Source: RYN-230 sp963711705
GTDB taxonomy: Bacteria > Actinomycetota > Actinomycetes > Streptosporangiales > Streptosporangiaceae
Assembly: GCA_963711705.1 (NCBI GenBank)
Contig: CAVQFM010000021.1
Span: 1-64,000 of the forward strand
Direction: 5' to 3'
DNA: 64,000 nucleotides
Under the pieces are notes generated by a model that made no database searches, had not been told where the DNA came from, and worked only from the letters and a program-made list of their open reading frames with translations. The position numbers and the translations under genes were made by a program. Positions 33,358 to 44,600 of the stretch are shown piece after piece. Each line of letters opens with the position of its first letter. The stretch's first letter is position 1.

Positions 33358-35826
33358 CTACTGCGGGCTGGCCGTGGCGGCCGCTTCGGCCGGGCGGTCC
33401 GCGGCGGCCTCGCCGGTGTCCCGGGCACGGCCCAGGTGACCCTCCAGCCGCCACAGCATGTCCAGGTGCTCACTGGCCCACAGCATCAGCAGGGCGTTCC
33501 GGGCCACCGTGGGCTGGCCGGTGCTGATCGCCTGCCGGGTGCATTGCAGCATGCCGCTGCGGGCCGCCTGCTCGCGCCGCTCCGGCGGGGGCAGCGCGGT
33601 GCCGTTGACGATCGAGTCGCCCAGCGTCACATACCAGGCCCGCAGCTTGAGCACGTCCTGGTCCAGCCGTTCGGCGCAGGGCTTGCGCTGGCCCGGCGGG
33701 CCAGCGGGCGGCGGGTCAGCCGCGGCCAGTGGCAGCAGAGCCCGGTGAGCGGGCTGGCGGTCGGGGTGCGGGCCTTCCGGGCCGGGGGCATCGGGCCCGC
33801 TGCTTGCGGGCCCGGACGCTACCGCGTTCAGCGCGGCCAGGGACTGGCCGGCCCGCAGCAGCTTGGCCGCCCCGCCGACCAGCCGGGTTACCCGTTCCGG
33901 GTTGACCCGCTGGGCGGACCGCTCGGCCAGGTACTCGCGTAGCGAGTCGTTGAGCCGGTGCATGGCCGCACCCGCGGCCGCCCCGGCCCGGCCCGGGTCG
34001 GCCCCGACGTCCAGCCCGCCGAGCTGCTCGACCATGGCGGCCACGTAGTCCGCGGTCCGGGAGTAGGCGGCGGCCAGGTTCTGCCGGAGCAGGGCTGCCG
34101 CGCCGCGTGGCCAGAACACCAGCCCGACCCCGAGGCTGACCGCGAAGCCGACCGCGACGTCCTCGATCCGGACGATGCCGACCTTCCAGCCCGCGGGCTG
34201 GATGATGTTGAACAGGACCAGCACCACCACGGTGAACGCGGCCTGGCCGGCCGCAAACGAGATCACCCGGGGCGCGTAGCCACCCAGCAGCACGGCGACC
34301 GGGAGCACGGCCCACAGCACGGCATCGTGCCCGCCCACCGGGATGAGGATCGCGGCGCCGATCAGGATGCCCACCGCCGTGCCAGCCAGCGCGCTGAGCA
34401 CCGACCAGCCGGTGCCCAGGGCGTTGGACCGCAGCACCGACAGGGTGCCCAGCACCACCCAGAAGGAGTGCTGCAGGCCGGTCTTCTGCGCGATGAACAC
34501 CGCGATGGCCAGGCCGACCGCGCCGCGGACACTGTTGCGGAACCAGACCGAGCGGTAGTCGGCATGAGTGAACGCGAAGTCCTCCGCGCCGGTCAGCCAG
34601 GCGCCCAGGAAGCGGGGCCAGCTCGGCTGGGCCGGCACCTCGCCGGTGAGCGGGTCCTCGGCGCGCGCCTCCGCGGCGGGCGGAGCAGACCGGCCGCCCG
34701 CGGCTGGTCCCGGCGTGGCGGTCAGCTCATCCAGGACCGGTACCCCGGCGAGCGGCGGGCCACCCTGCGGGTTCGCCGCCCGGGCGTACGCCGCGATCTG
34801 CCGGGTCGTGTGGGAGATCGCGTCCACCCGGAACCCGCGGTCCACCATGGCCTGCAGCGACTCCTCATCGGGGACCTGCGGCAGGCCGGAGATCCGGTGC
34901 GCCAGCGCCTGCGCCGCGGTCTCCCTGGCCTCCTCCAGCCGGGCCGCCGGCTGCTTGCCGTCCGGGCCGACGCTGGACAGTTCCGGCCGGCCGGTCAGCT
35001 CGGCCGCTGTGGCCCGAAGTACCGTGGCGACCGCGCGCAGCGTCGCGGAGTTCTCGTCCACGCACAGTGCCCCGGACGGGGATCCGGCCAGGTAGGCCAG
35101 GGACTGGCTGAGCCAGCCCAGTTCGTCGATGACCCCGGCCAGCGCCGCGGTCGAGCGGGTCGGCCCGGTCGGCCGGTGCGGCGTGGTGTGCAGCTGCTTG
35201 AGCAGGTCATCGATGGACTTCTGGGCCTCCTTCAGCCGGTCGTCCTCGACCGGCCGGGCCGCGCACAGCGCCTCCGCCAGACCGGCCAGGGCCAGGCAGC
35301 ACCGGGCCGCGTCGCGACGGAGCGTAGCCCGTTCGTGCGGCGGCCAGATGAACATGACGGCCAGGATGCCGGCGGTCGCGGCCAGCCCCCAGCCCGCCAG
35401 CCGCCACGGGATCTGCGCGGCCGGCGCGGGCACCGACACGGACAGCACGAAGACCAGCACCGCCGCGGTCCCGCCCGCCGCGAAGTAGCCGTTGATCACA
35501 CCGGAGAACAGGATGCCGAACCCGACCACGGCCATGGCCCCCGCGGCCAGCCAGGCGTTACCGGAGAACGCGGTGCCCAGCGGGACCAGCGCGGCCCCGG
35601 CCACCCCAAGCGACAGGTAGGCGGTGAACCGGCTGCGGGGCGGGCCGCCGAACGAGGCCAGCACCAGCATGGCGAACGACCCGAACGCGGCGAACAGCGC
35701 GGCCTGCGGCTCGGCTATCACCTGGTCGGCGAACGCGAAGACCGCGGGCATCACGATCGCGGCCCGCGCCGCGCTTTTCAGCGAGGCCAGGCCGGGATCG
35801 TTGATGACGAGGCGGGGAAGCTTCAT
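33358..35826 (-). CDS. FUSC-family membrane protein (aromatic acid exporter-like)
   Basis: 822 residues. Two membrane modules are visible: about six segments in residues 25-165 (starting IVMPAVFAFADQVIAEPQAA) and another set in about 435-590 (VRGAVGLAIAVFIAQKTGLQ, LGGYAPRVISFAAGQAAFTV). Long cytosolic helical regions follow each. The order matches the FUSC/YccS/AaeB superfamily of efflux proteins. It may export aromatic acids or other toxic anions. A Pro-rich stretch lies near 720-745. ATG 35826. It is convergent with serA, whose stop is 15 bases away, and is not in an operon. Confidence 0.85.
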   Translation of the reverse strand: MKLPRLVINDPGLASLKSAARAAIVMPAVFAFADQVIAEPQAALFAAFGSFAMLVLASFGGPPRSRFTAYLSLGVAGAALVPLGTAFSGNAWLAAGAMAVVGFGILFSGVINGYFAAGGTAAVLVFVLSVSVPAPAAQIPWRLAGWGLAATAGILAVMFIWPPHERATLRRDAARCCLALAGLAEALCAARPVEDDRLKEAQKSIDDLLKQLHTTPHRPTGPTRSTAALAGVIDELGWLSQSLAYLAGSPSGALCVDENSATLRAVATVLRATAAELTGRPELSSVGPDGKQPAARLEEARETAAQALAHRISGLPQVPDEESLQAMVDRGFRVDAISHTTRQIAAYARAANPQGGPPLAGVPVLDELTATPGPAAGGRSAPPAAEARAEDPLTGEVPAQPSWPRFLGAWLTGAEDFAFTHADYRSVWFRNSVRGAVGLAIAVFIAQKTGLQHSFWVVLGTLSVLRSNALGTGWSVLSALAGTAVGILIGAAILIPVGGHDAVLWAVLPVAVLLGGYAPRVISFAAGQAAFTVVVLVLFNIIQPAGWKVGIVRIEDVAVGFAVSLGVGLVFWPRGAAALLRQNLAAAYSRTADYVAAMVEQLGGLDVGADPGRAGAAAGAAMHRLNDSLREYLAERSAQRVNPERVTRLVGGAAKLLRAGQSLAALNAVASGPASSGPDAPGPEGPHPDRQPAHRALLPLAAADPPPAGPPGQRKPCAERLDQDVLKLRAWYVTLGDSIVNGTALPPPERREQAARSGMLQCTRQAISTGQPTVARNALLMLWASEHLDMLWRLEGHLGRARDTGEAAADRPAEAAATASPQ

Positions 35827-36095
35827 CCGCTGCGGTCATCCTCCGGCGCGGCCATGTTGCCTTCTCTACCCAGCGCACCACCCCCCGGAGCAGGGGCGGA
35901 TGGAGCGCCGGATTCAGCTGATCGTATACCGGCACGAGGCCGCGGCCACGGTGCCATCCGGTCTGCCCGCCGGTACCCGGCCCACCCCGGGCCGCCGCCG
36001 CAAATGGGTCTTATTTCGCCCGGGTGCGCATGGTTATGCTGCCGTTTGGGCCGTGACCGATGACCGGTGATCGGTGACCAGGGCGGGAGTTCCGG

Positions 36096-36986
36096 ATGGC
36101 AGGCCAATGGCTGCGCAGGCAGGCTCCGGCGCAGGACCGGGCCGCCCGGGCCGACGCCCGGCAGCCACAGTCAGCCCGGGCCGACGCCCGGCAGCCACAG
36201 TCAGCCCGGGTCGACGCCCGGCACCCGCAGTCGGCCCGCGTCTACGACTACTGGTTGGGCGGGAAGGACAACTTCTCCGCCGACCGGGACGCGGCTCACG
36301 AAGCGGCGGCGGTCAACCCGGGGATAGTGGCCGACGCCGCCGCCAACCGGGCGTTTCTCGGCCGCGCCGTGCATTACCTGGCCAGCCGGTGCGGTATCAG
36401 CCAGTTCCTGGATATCGGGGCCGGCCTGCCTGCGGCCTGCAACACCCACGAGGTGGCGCAGGCGGTCATCCCGGCGGCCCGGGTCGTGTACGCGGACAGC
36501 GACCCCGTCGTGCTCACCCACGCCCGGGCCCAGCTGGTCAGCGGGCCCGCCGGGCACTGCGACTACCTCGACGCGGAGCTGCGCGATCCGGTGGCGATCC
36601 TCCAGGCCGCCGCGCACACCCTGGACCTGACCCGCCCGGTCGCGGTGCTGCTGCTGCTGGTCCTGCAGCTGATCCCGGACGCCGAGAACCCGCACGAGAT
36701 CGTCGCGTCGCTGCTGGACGGGGTGCCAGTCGGCAGTTACCTGGTGCTCAGCCACCCGGCCAGCGACGTCCGGCCCGCCGAGGTGGCCGAGATGACCCGG
36801 CGGATAAACCAGCGGCTGATGGGCACCAAGGCCACGGTCCGGGACCGGGCACAGGTCAGCCGGTTCTTCACCGGGCTGGAGCTGGCCGAGCCGGGCGTAG
36901 TCCAGCCGCAGCAGTGGCACCCGGAGCCCGGCCAGGAGGCACCGCCCGACGTCGCCGTGTGGTGCGGGGTAGCCCGGAAGAGCTAG
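36096..36986 (+). CDS. PF04672-type SAM-dependent methyltransferase, copy 1
   Basis: 296 residues. After an Arg/Ala/Gln-rich N-terminal tail with a threefold 10-residue repeat, the family hallmark SARVYDYWLGGKDNFSADRD appears, then FLDIGAGLPAACNTHEVAQ (SAM-binding loop) and VVYADSDPVVLTHARAQL. These define an actinobacterial methyltransferase family whose substrates are mostly unknown. GGGAG precedes ATG 36096. The stop overlaps the convergent CGNR gene's stop within CTAG. A paralogue lies at 47301-48215 and lacks the repeats. Confidence 0.88.
   Translation: MAGQWLRRQAPAQDRAARADARQPQSARADARQPQSARVDARHPQSARVYDYWLGGKDNFSADRDAAHEAAAVNPGIVADAAANRAFLGRAVHYLASRCGISQFLDIGAGLPAACNTHEVAQAVIPAARVVYADSDPVVLTHARAQLVSGPAGHCDYLDAELRDPVAILQAAAHTLDLTRPVAVLLLLVLQLIPDAENPHEIVASLLDGVPVGSYLVLSHPASDVRPAEVAEMTRRINQRLMGTKATVRDRAQVSRFFTGLELAEPGVVQPQQWHPEPGQEAPPDVAVWCGVARKS
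36150..36239 (+). repeat. Threefold 30-bp in-frame repeat in the methyltransferase
   Basis: Units at 36150-36179, 36180-36209 and 36210-36239 encode ADARQPQSAR, ADARQPQSAR and VDARHPQSAR. The third runs directly into the family motif VYDYWLGG, so SAR is part of the native sequence and the other copies look like expansions. Confidence 0.9.
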
Positions 36987-37672
36987 CTCACCCGGCGGCG
37001 GGCGCGCAGGTTCCGGTTCTTGATCAGGTTCCCGCAGCTTGACATGTCGCACCACGATCCCTGGCGGCTGTGCGACCGGTCGAAAAACGCCCACTGGCAG
37101 TCCGGGTTGCCGCATATCTTCAGCCGCGCCCAGCTGCCGTCCTGCTGCGCGTCGCGGATGACGACCAGCAGCCGGAGCAGCCCCTCGGTGAGGCTGCCGG
37201 CCGGCCCGGCGGCCAGCTGGACCCGGCCGTCCGGGAGGACAGCCAGCCGGGGGCGGCCCGCCCCGGCCAGCGCGCGCAGCGGCGCCAGGGCATCGCCCGC
37301 CGCCCCGGCAGCACCGGTACCGCCGGCCTCCCCGGGCCTCAGGGCATCGCCCGCGGCCAGGTCGTCCTCAGCGGCCAGGGCCCGGGCCGTGCCGCGGCCC
37401 GCCGGCGGCCCGGACGTGTTACGGGCCAGCAGGGCCCGGATGCTCTCCCGGACCTCCCGCGCGGTCGCCAGGCCGTCGGCCGTGACGGTAGCGTCCGCGC
37501 TGAGCAGCCCGGCCGCGCGGAGCCAGGCGCTGGCCGGGCCCGGCTCGGCCAGCAGGTCGGTGCCCTGGTCCAGGTCCCGTGTGTTGACGAAGGACTGCAC
37601 CACGAGCAGCGGCAGGGGAGCCTGCTTGTGCCCGTCCGGCACCCAGGAGGGAAGCGTCACGTAAGCCACCAT
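36983..37672 (-). CDS. ABATE-domain / CGNR zinc-finger protein
   Basis: 229 residues. The N-terminal ABATE domain (about 20-170) includes LLVVQSFVNTRDLDQGTDLL. The C-terminal zinc finger reads LKICGNPDCQWAFFDRSHSR then WCDMSSCGNLIKNRNLRARR, providing four cysteines. The usual CGNR signature is CGNL here, a change at its last residue that leaves the cysteines intact. Such proteins are thought to be stress-linked DNA-binding regulators. The middle carries an Ala/Gly/Leu-rich segment (about 95-135). It is divergent from the gene at 37792, and the shared gap holds two inverted repeats. Its stop overlaps that of the methyltransferase. Confidence 0.85.
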   Translation of the reverse strand: MVAYVTLPSWVPDGHKQAPLPLLVVQSFVNTRDLDQGTDLLAEPGPASAWLRAAGLLSADATVTADGLATAREVRESIRALLARNTSGPPAGRGTARALAAEDDLAAGDALRPGEAGGTGAAGAAGDALAPLRALAGAGRPRLAVLPDGRVQLAAGPAGSLTEGLLRLLVVIRDAQQDGSWARLKICGNPDCQWAFFDRSHSRQGSWCDMSSCGNLIKNRNLRARRRVS

Positions 37673-37682
37673 AGCCCACTCG

Positions 37683-37741
37683 TGACCAGATAAATGATTT
37701 GACTGGTCATGGATGACCTGTAACTATGGATTTAGAGGTCA
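37683..37741. promoter_or_regulatory. Two inverted repeats in the CGNR divergent promoter region
   Basis: TGACCAG (37683-37689) and CTGGTCA (37703-37709) form a perfect 7-base dyad with 13 bases between. TGACCT (37714-37719) and AGGTCA (37736-37741) form a second perfect 6-base dyad. All four arms contain TGACC or its complement. The segment is AT-rich for this DNA, as expected of a regulated promoter. Confidence 0.55.
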
Positions 37742-37791
37742 CGAGGCTGAAGGTAAGCTGACCGTCAGCCACGGAAACCGCGAGGTGCCCG

Positions 37792-38268
37792 ATGCTGTTG
37801 CTGCTGGAAGAGCGAACGCACGGACTGGTCGTGCGGCCTGCCCGCCCGTGGGAGCGGCTGCTGGCCGGGGTGCGGACCCACCACCTGGACGAGGACCTGG
37901 CCCACGGCGCTTCCCCCGAGGCCACCGCCCCGCTCGCGCTGCGCGCCCAGGCCCTGGCCCACGACGGCTTCCGCCAGGAGCTGGCCCGCAGCGCACAGCA
38001 GATCCTGGCCGAGGCGCAGCAGCCCGGCCAGCACCGCCGGCCCGCCATCCCGATCTGCCGGGACCGGGTCCGCGAGGCCACCGCCGAGCTCGGCGAGCTG
38101 ATCAGCCGGCTGCGCTCCCCCGGCCCGCTGCCGCTGCGCGGCGTCGCCCAGGTCAGCGTCCTGTTCGGGGACGGCCGCAGCCCGCTGTACCACCGGGACA
38201 GCCAGGACGACCTGCGGGCCCGGCTGCGCGAGGCGGCCGACGCCCTCAGCCAGCTGGACGCAGGCTAG
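37792..38268 (+). CDS. Hypothetical protein, helical, conserved-looking
   Basis: 158 residues, largely alpha-helical by composition with many Ala, Leu, Arg and Glu. No signal peptide or membrane segment is seen. The middle DGFRQELARSAQQILAEAQQ and CRDRVREATAELGELISRLR look like amphipathic helices. I do not recognise a family. Third-position GC and even codon use support a real gene. It is divergent from the CGNR gene across a gap with two inverted repeats, so it may be a target of that regulator. A perfect hairpin follows 16 bases past its stop. Confidence 0.72.
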   Translation: MLLLLEERTHGLVVRPARPWERLLAGVRTHHLDEDLAHGASPEATAPLALRAQALAHDGFRQELARSAQQILAEAQQPGQHRRPAIPICRDRVREATAELGELISRLRSPGPLPLRGVAQVSVLFGDGRSPLYHRDSQDDLRARLREAADALSQLDAG

Positions 38269-38284
38269 GTGTTCTGCCTGGTTT

Positions 38285-38334
38285 CGTGATCATGACTTTG
38301 GGTCGAATCTATTAGTCCCAAAGTCATGATCACG
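38285..38334. terminator. Perfect 18-bp hairpin (dispersed family, copy 3)
   Basis: CGTGATCATGACTTTGGG (38285-38302) pairs perfectly with 38317-38334 around a 14-base loop. It lies between the convergent gene at 37792 and the SDR at 38420, so it can end both transcripts. The TGATCATG core resembles the hairpins at 26-78 and 20312-20364. Confidence 0.75.
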
Positions 38335-38419
38335 TTCGTACCAGGGTGCGCAGCCCACCCGGCTGGGGCGGGAGCGGCGTGGCGCCAGGGGCCAACGCCT
38401 GCCCGGCCACACCAGCCGC

Positions 38420-39172
38420 TCAGCTGCGCAGGTACGAAGCGCCGTTGAGGTCCAGGATCGTGCCGCTGGCCCACTCAGCCTGCGGGGAGGCCAGGTAGAG
38501 CACGGCCGCGGCCACCTCCCCGGCCGTGGCCACCCGGCCGAACGGGCTCTGCGCGCGGATCTCGTCCCCGGCCGGGCCGTCCAGCACGCTGGCTGCCATG
38601 TCCGTGTCCACGAAGCCGGGCGCTACCCCGGTCACCGCGATGCCGTGCGGGGCCAGCGCCTGGGCCAGTGACTGGCCGAACGCGTTCAGCCCGGCCTTGC
38701 TGGCCGCGTAGCCTGGCTGGCCCGGTTCGCCGCGGAACGCGCCCCGGGAGGACACGTTGACGATCCGGCCACTGCCGCCCCTGATCATGTGCTGCACCGC
38801 GCACCAGGTCACGTTGGCCGCCCCGGTCAGGTTGACCGCCAGGGTGTGCTGCCAGGCCGCCTGCCACTCCTGGTAGGACAGCCCGGTGACCGGGTGCGCC
38901 ACGAACACCCCGGCGTTGTTGACCAGCACGTCCAGGCCATCCAGCGCCGCGGCCGCCTCGTCCACCATCCGGCGCACCGCGGCCGGGTCGGCCAGGTCGG
39001 CCTGCACCGCCACGTGCCCGGCCCCGGGCAGGCGGGCCAGCAACCCGGCCGCCAGATCGGCCGAACTGCCGTAATGCACCGCGACCCGGTCGCCCTGCCC
39101 GGCGAATGCCTCGGCCACGGCGCGGCCGATGCCCCGCGCCGCACCGGTCACCAGAACCGCCCGCCCGCTCAC
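38420..39172 (-). CDS. SDR family oxidoreductase (3-oxoacyl reductase-like)
   Basis: 250 residues from GTG 39172, after GAGGG. VLVTGAARGIGRAVAEAFAG (TGxxxGxG), VLVNNAGVFVAHPV, IVNVSSRGAFRG with the catalytic Ser and YAASKAGLN with Tyr-Lys form a complete classical active site. The C terminus ends ASGTILDLNGASYLRS, the tetramer-interface pattern of FabG-like enzymes. Likely an NADPH-dependent ketoreductase of unknown substrate. It is divergent from the HIT gene and stands alone. The upstream frame to 39238 has no similarity. Confidence 0.9.
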   Translation of the reverse strand: MSGRAVLVTGAARGIGRAVAEAFAGQGDRVAVHYGSSADLAAGLLARLPGAGHVAVQADLADPAAVRRMVDEAAAALDGLDVLVNNAGVFVAHPVTGLSYQEWQAAWQHTLAVNLTGAANVTWCAVQHMIRGGSGRIVNVSSRGAFRGEPGQPGYAASKAGLNAFGQSLAQALAPHGIAVTGVAPGFVDTDMAASVLDGPAGDEIRAQSPFGRVATAGEVAAAVLYLASPQAEWASGTILDLNGASYLRS

Positions 39173-39343
39173 CCGATCCCTCGCTCTCTCCCCCGCGCTC
39201 CAGGCCAGTGTTCCCGCCCTGCCCCGCGTGGCTGGCACCGGCCACGGGGAGGACCAGCTTGGCGTGGGGTCATGGCCTGGAACAAATCGTTAGGCAGCGG
39301 ATTTCGCCTGGCCGCAGGCCCGCGGCTCGGGCACAATGCCGGC

Positions 39344-39793
39344 ATGGCAGCTGCCGCCCGGCCGGAACCCTGCGTGTTCTGCGAGATCATCGCCGGGCGG
39401 TCGGAGTCGAGCCAGGTGTACCAGGACGGCCTCGTCGTCGCGTTCCTGGACATCCGCCCGCTGACCCCCGGCCACCTGCTGGTCGTCCCGCGCGAGCACG
39501 CAGCTGGCCTGGACGACCTGGACGAGGGCCTGGGCGCCCGGGTGTTCACCGTGGCCCACCGGCTGGCCCGGGCGCTGCGCCGGTCCGGGCTGCCCTGCGA
39601 GGGCGTGAACATGTTCCTGGCCGACGGCGCCGCGGCGGGCCAGGAGGTGTTCCACGTCCACCTGCACGTGATCCCGCGCAACCCGGGCGACGGGTTCCGG
39701 CTCAAGGCCAGGCGGCGCACCCCGGGCCGGGATGAACTCGACGCACAAGCCGCGAGTGTCCGCCACGGCGTCACCGGGATGCCCGGCGGCTAA
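39344..39793 (+). CDS. HIT family hydrolase
   Basis: 149 residues from ATG 39344. CVFCEIIAGRSESSQVYQDG begins the fold, FLDIRPLTPGHLLVVPREHA is the central strand pair, and EVFHVHLHVIPRN is the histidine triad (HxHxHxx) whose middle histidine forms the nucleotidyl intermediate. The two cysteines in CVFC may help bind zinc. Such enzymes split nucleotide phosphoramidates or dinucleotides. Size is normal for the bacterial HINT branch, with some extra C-terminal residues. It is divergent from the SDR gene and ends 189 bases before otsA. Confidence 0.9.
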   Translation: MAAAARPEPCVFCEIIAGRSESSQVYQDGLVVAFLDIRPLTPGHLLVVPREHAAGLDDLDEGLGARVFTVAHRLARALRRSGLPCEGVNMFLADGAAAGQEVFHVHLHVIPRNPGDGFRLKARRRTPGRDELDAQAASVRHGVTGMPGG

Positions 39794-39982
39794 CCCCCCG
39801 GAACGAGTTATCTGAGCTAGCAGATCACCCGGCCGGGCAGGCGATCGGCGGGCTGGCGAATGGCAAAACCAGCTCCAGGGAAAGTGCCCAGCTAGGGTTG
39901 GGGTTGCTACTGCCTGCCAGAGGAGTTGTTGACAGCGTGGATAACCGGGCCCGGCTGACTGATCGGGAGGGGGCGGAGCCGC

Positions 39983-41557
<1,575 letters not shown>

Positions 41558-41643
41558 CCGGAACGCGCCCACGGATTGTGTATTGGCGGTTACGTTAGGG
41601 TCCAAGGGGGCCGGACGCAAACAGCAACGGCCTGGGGGCACCC

Positions 41644-44600
41644 ATGACCGGCACGGCGTGGCAGCGGCTATGCGGCCTGAGCGCCTTCCGGGTGACGCAG
41701 ATCCCACGCCGTCTGGATGACACTGGCGACCCGGGGCTGTCGCAGCGAACGGCCGTGCTGGTCTCCGCCTATCACGCCGCGCAGAGTGCGGCTGGCGCGC
41801 CCGGCGCGATCGCTGTCGGCTGGGTCCGGGCCACGCCCGGCGGCCCCGTCCACCTGCTGGTCGCCGGGTCGGCGCTGCGCGGCAGCGCGGGCTTAGCCGC
41901 ACCCGGGACGGCGCTGGCGTTACCCAGCGGCGGCCGCGGGCAGCCGGTCCCGGCCGGCGGGATGGCGGCCGCGCTGACGGCCGTGCCGTGCTGGGCGCCG
42001 ATCGCCGGCATCGCCGACGGGCTGCTCACCGGGGACGCCAGCGGCGCTCCCCCGCGGCCGGCCTCGCTGGCCGAGTGCCTGCTGGCCGCGTGGGACGGGG
42101 CGTTCGGCTGGCTCGTGCTGGCCGACCCGCTGTCACCGGCCACGATCTCCGGGTACGCGCGGGACGTGGCCGACCGCCAGCGGCTGGCCGCGGGCCTGGC
42201 CGAGCGCGACCCGGGGAAAGCGGTCGAGGCCCACCAGCTGGCCGGGCGGCACACCGAGCTGCGCCAGGGGCTGTCGGCCGGCCTGTGGCGGCTGCACCTG
42301 CTGGCCGGCGGCGCCGACCCGGCCGCTGCCGGGCAGGTCGCCGGCTTGTGCTGCGCCTCGGCCGGCCTGGACGGCCTCCCCTACACGCTCACCCCCTTTT
42401 CCTGCCTAACGCAAACCATTCCCGAACTGCTCGGCCAGCCGCCCGCGGTGCTGGCACCAGCCCGGACCGACCCGAAGGCGGCGTTCCCGTTTCCCGCGAG
42501 CACGGGGCTGCTGGCCGCGCTGACCCGGTTCCCCGAGGCCGAAGTGCCCGGCGTCCGGCTGGTGTTGCGCCCGGAGTTCGACGTCACCCCGGAGCAGGCC
42601 GATGAGCCCGGCGGGCCCGCGGCCCGGCTGCGGCTGGGCCAGGCCCTGGACCGCAACGGCAGCCCGGCCGGGCCGCTGTCACTGGCCACCACGTCGGTGA
42701 ACCGGCACGTGTTCGTGTGCGGGGCGACCGGGTCGGGGAAGTCGCAGACCGTGCGGGCGCTGCTGGAGGCCGCGTCCGGCACCGGGTTGCCGTGGCTGGT
42801 CATCGAGCCGGCCAAGGCCGAGTACCGGGCGATGAGCGTAAGGCTGGATGGTTCCCCGGGCGGGGTGGTCCGGATCCGCCCCGGGGCGGCGGATGAGATC
42901 GCGGCCGGAATCAACCCGCTGGCCCCGGCGGCCGATGCCGCCGGCCGCCGGTTCCCGCTGCAGACACACGCCGACCTGGTCCGCGCGCTGTTCCTGGCTT
43001 CGTTCGCGGCGGACGAGCCGTTCCCGCAGGTGCTGGCGGCCGCGCTGACCCGGGCATACACGGAGGCCGGCTGGGACCTGGCGCTGGGCGAGCCGGCCAC
43101 GCCCGGCGTGCGGCCGCGCTATCCCACGCTGGGTGACCTGCAGGCCGCGGCCGAGCGGGTCGTCACCGAGATCGGGTACGGCCGGGAGATCACCGACAAC
43201 GTGCGCGGCTTCATCCGGGTCCGGCTGTCCAGCCTGCGGCTGGGCACCACCGGGCGGTTCTTCGAGGGCGGGCACCCCATTGACTTCGGCAGGCTGCTGG
43301 CCCGCAACGTGGTGTTCGAGATCGAGGACGTCGGTGACGACCGGGACAAGGCGTTCCTGATGGGCACCGTCCTGATCCAGCTGGCCGAGCACTTGCGGAT
43401 GCGGTCCCGGTCAGGCTCTGGAGCGGATGCGGCGGCCGGGCTGCGGCACCTGTCGGTGTTCGAGGAGGCGCACCGGCTGCTGCGCCGCCCCGAGGAGCGG
43501 GTGGCCGGCGGCGGGGCCGCCGCGCACGCGGTGGAGATGTTCGCCGGCCTGCTCGCCGAGATCCGCGCCTACGGGGAGGGACTGGTCATCGCCGAGCAGA
43601 TCCCGGCCAAGCTGGTCCCGGACGCGATCAAGAACACCGCGGTCAAGATCGTGCACCGGCTGCCCGCGGCCGATGACCGCGAGGCCGTGGGCGCGACCAT
43701 GAACCTGACCGACGCCCAGTCCCGGTACCTGGTCACACTGCCGCCCGGGCAGGCCGCGGTGTTCACCGACGGGATGGACTTCCCGGTGCTCGCGGCCATG
43801 CCCGACGGCACGGCACGGGAGAGGGCAGGCTCGGTGGTGACGGCATCCCCGGCGTGCGTGGTTCGGCCGCGTTCGGTCACCTGCGGCGCGGACTGCCAGG
43901 CCCGGCCGTGCACGCTGCGCGACATGCGCGCCGCCCAGCGAACCCTGGGCGCACTGCCGGGGCTGGTCCTGTGGGCCGAACTGGCCGTGCTGGCCCACCT
44001 GACCGGGTGGTCCATGCCCTTGCCTGCCGCCAGCGGGGACCTGGCGTCGCGGCTGGCGGCGCTGGGCGCTGATGCCCGGCTGGCCGGCTGTGCTGTGTCC
44101 CACGCGGTGGACGCCGCGGTTGCCGCCCGGACCGCCGCGTTCGCCGGGCGGGTCAGCCCTGATCTGCTGGCCGCTCACGTGGCCGGTGGGTTGCGCCGCT
44201 GGCTCGCGGACGGCGGCCGGGACTGCACGTTCCCCGAGCCGCAGTGGCTCGCCCCGGCGTACCGGTGGTCGCTGATCCTGGACGACCTGCGGACCCTGAA
44301 CCGCCGGACCCCGGGGGCAGCCCGTCATCCACGGTCGGCCGACTGGGAACAGGCCACCGGCCGGGCGATTCCTGGCGAGACGTGCGAGCAGCAGATCGGC
44401 GTCGTGCAGCAGTGGTACGACCTGGATCAGCGGGATTCTGGCGGTGTGCGGTGCGTTGCGTTCGGCGCCAGATCCCCCAGTGCCGTGGCGGAGGCAGTCG
44501 GCGCGTCCGTGAGTGACGCGGACTGGGAGCAGCGGCTGACTGCTTCCCTGGGTGAGTTCGATGACTGCCGCTGGCCCTTGGATTACCTGCGCGGCAGCCC

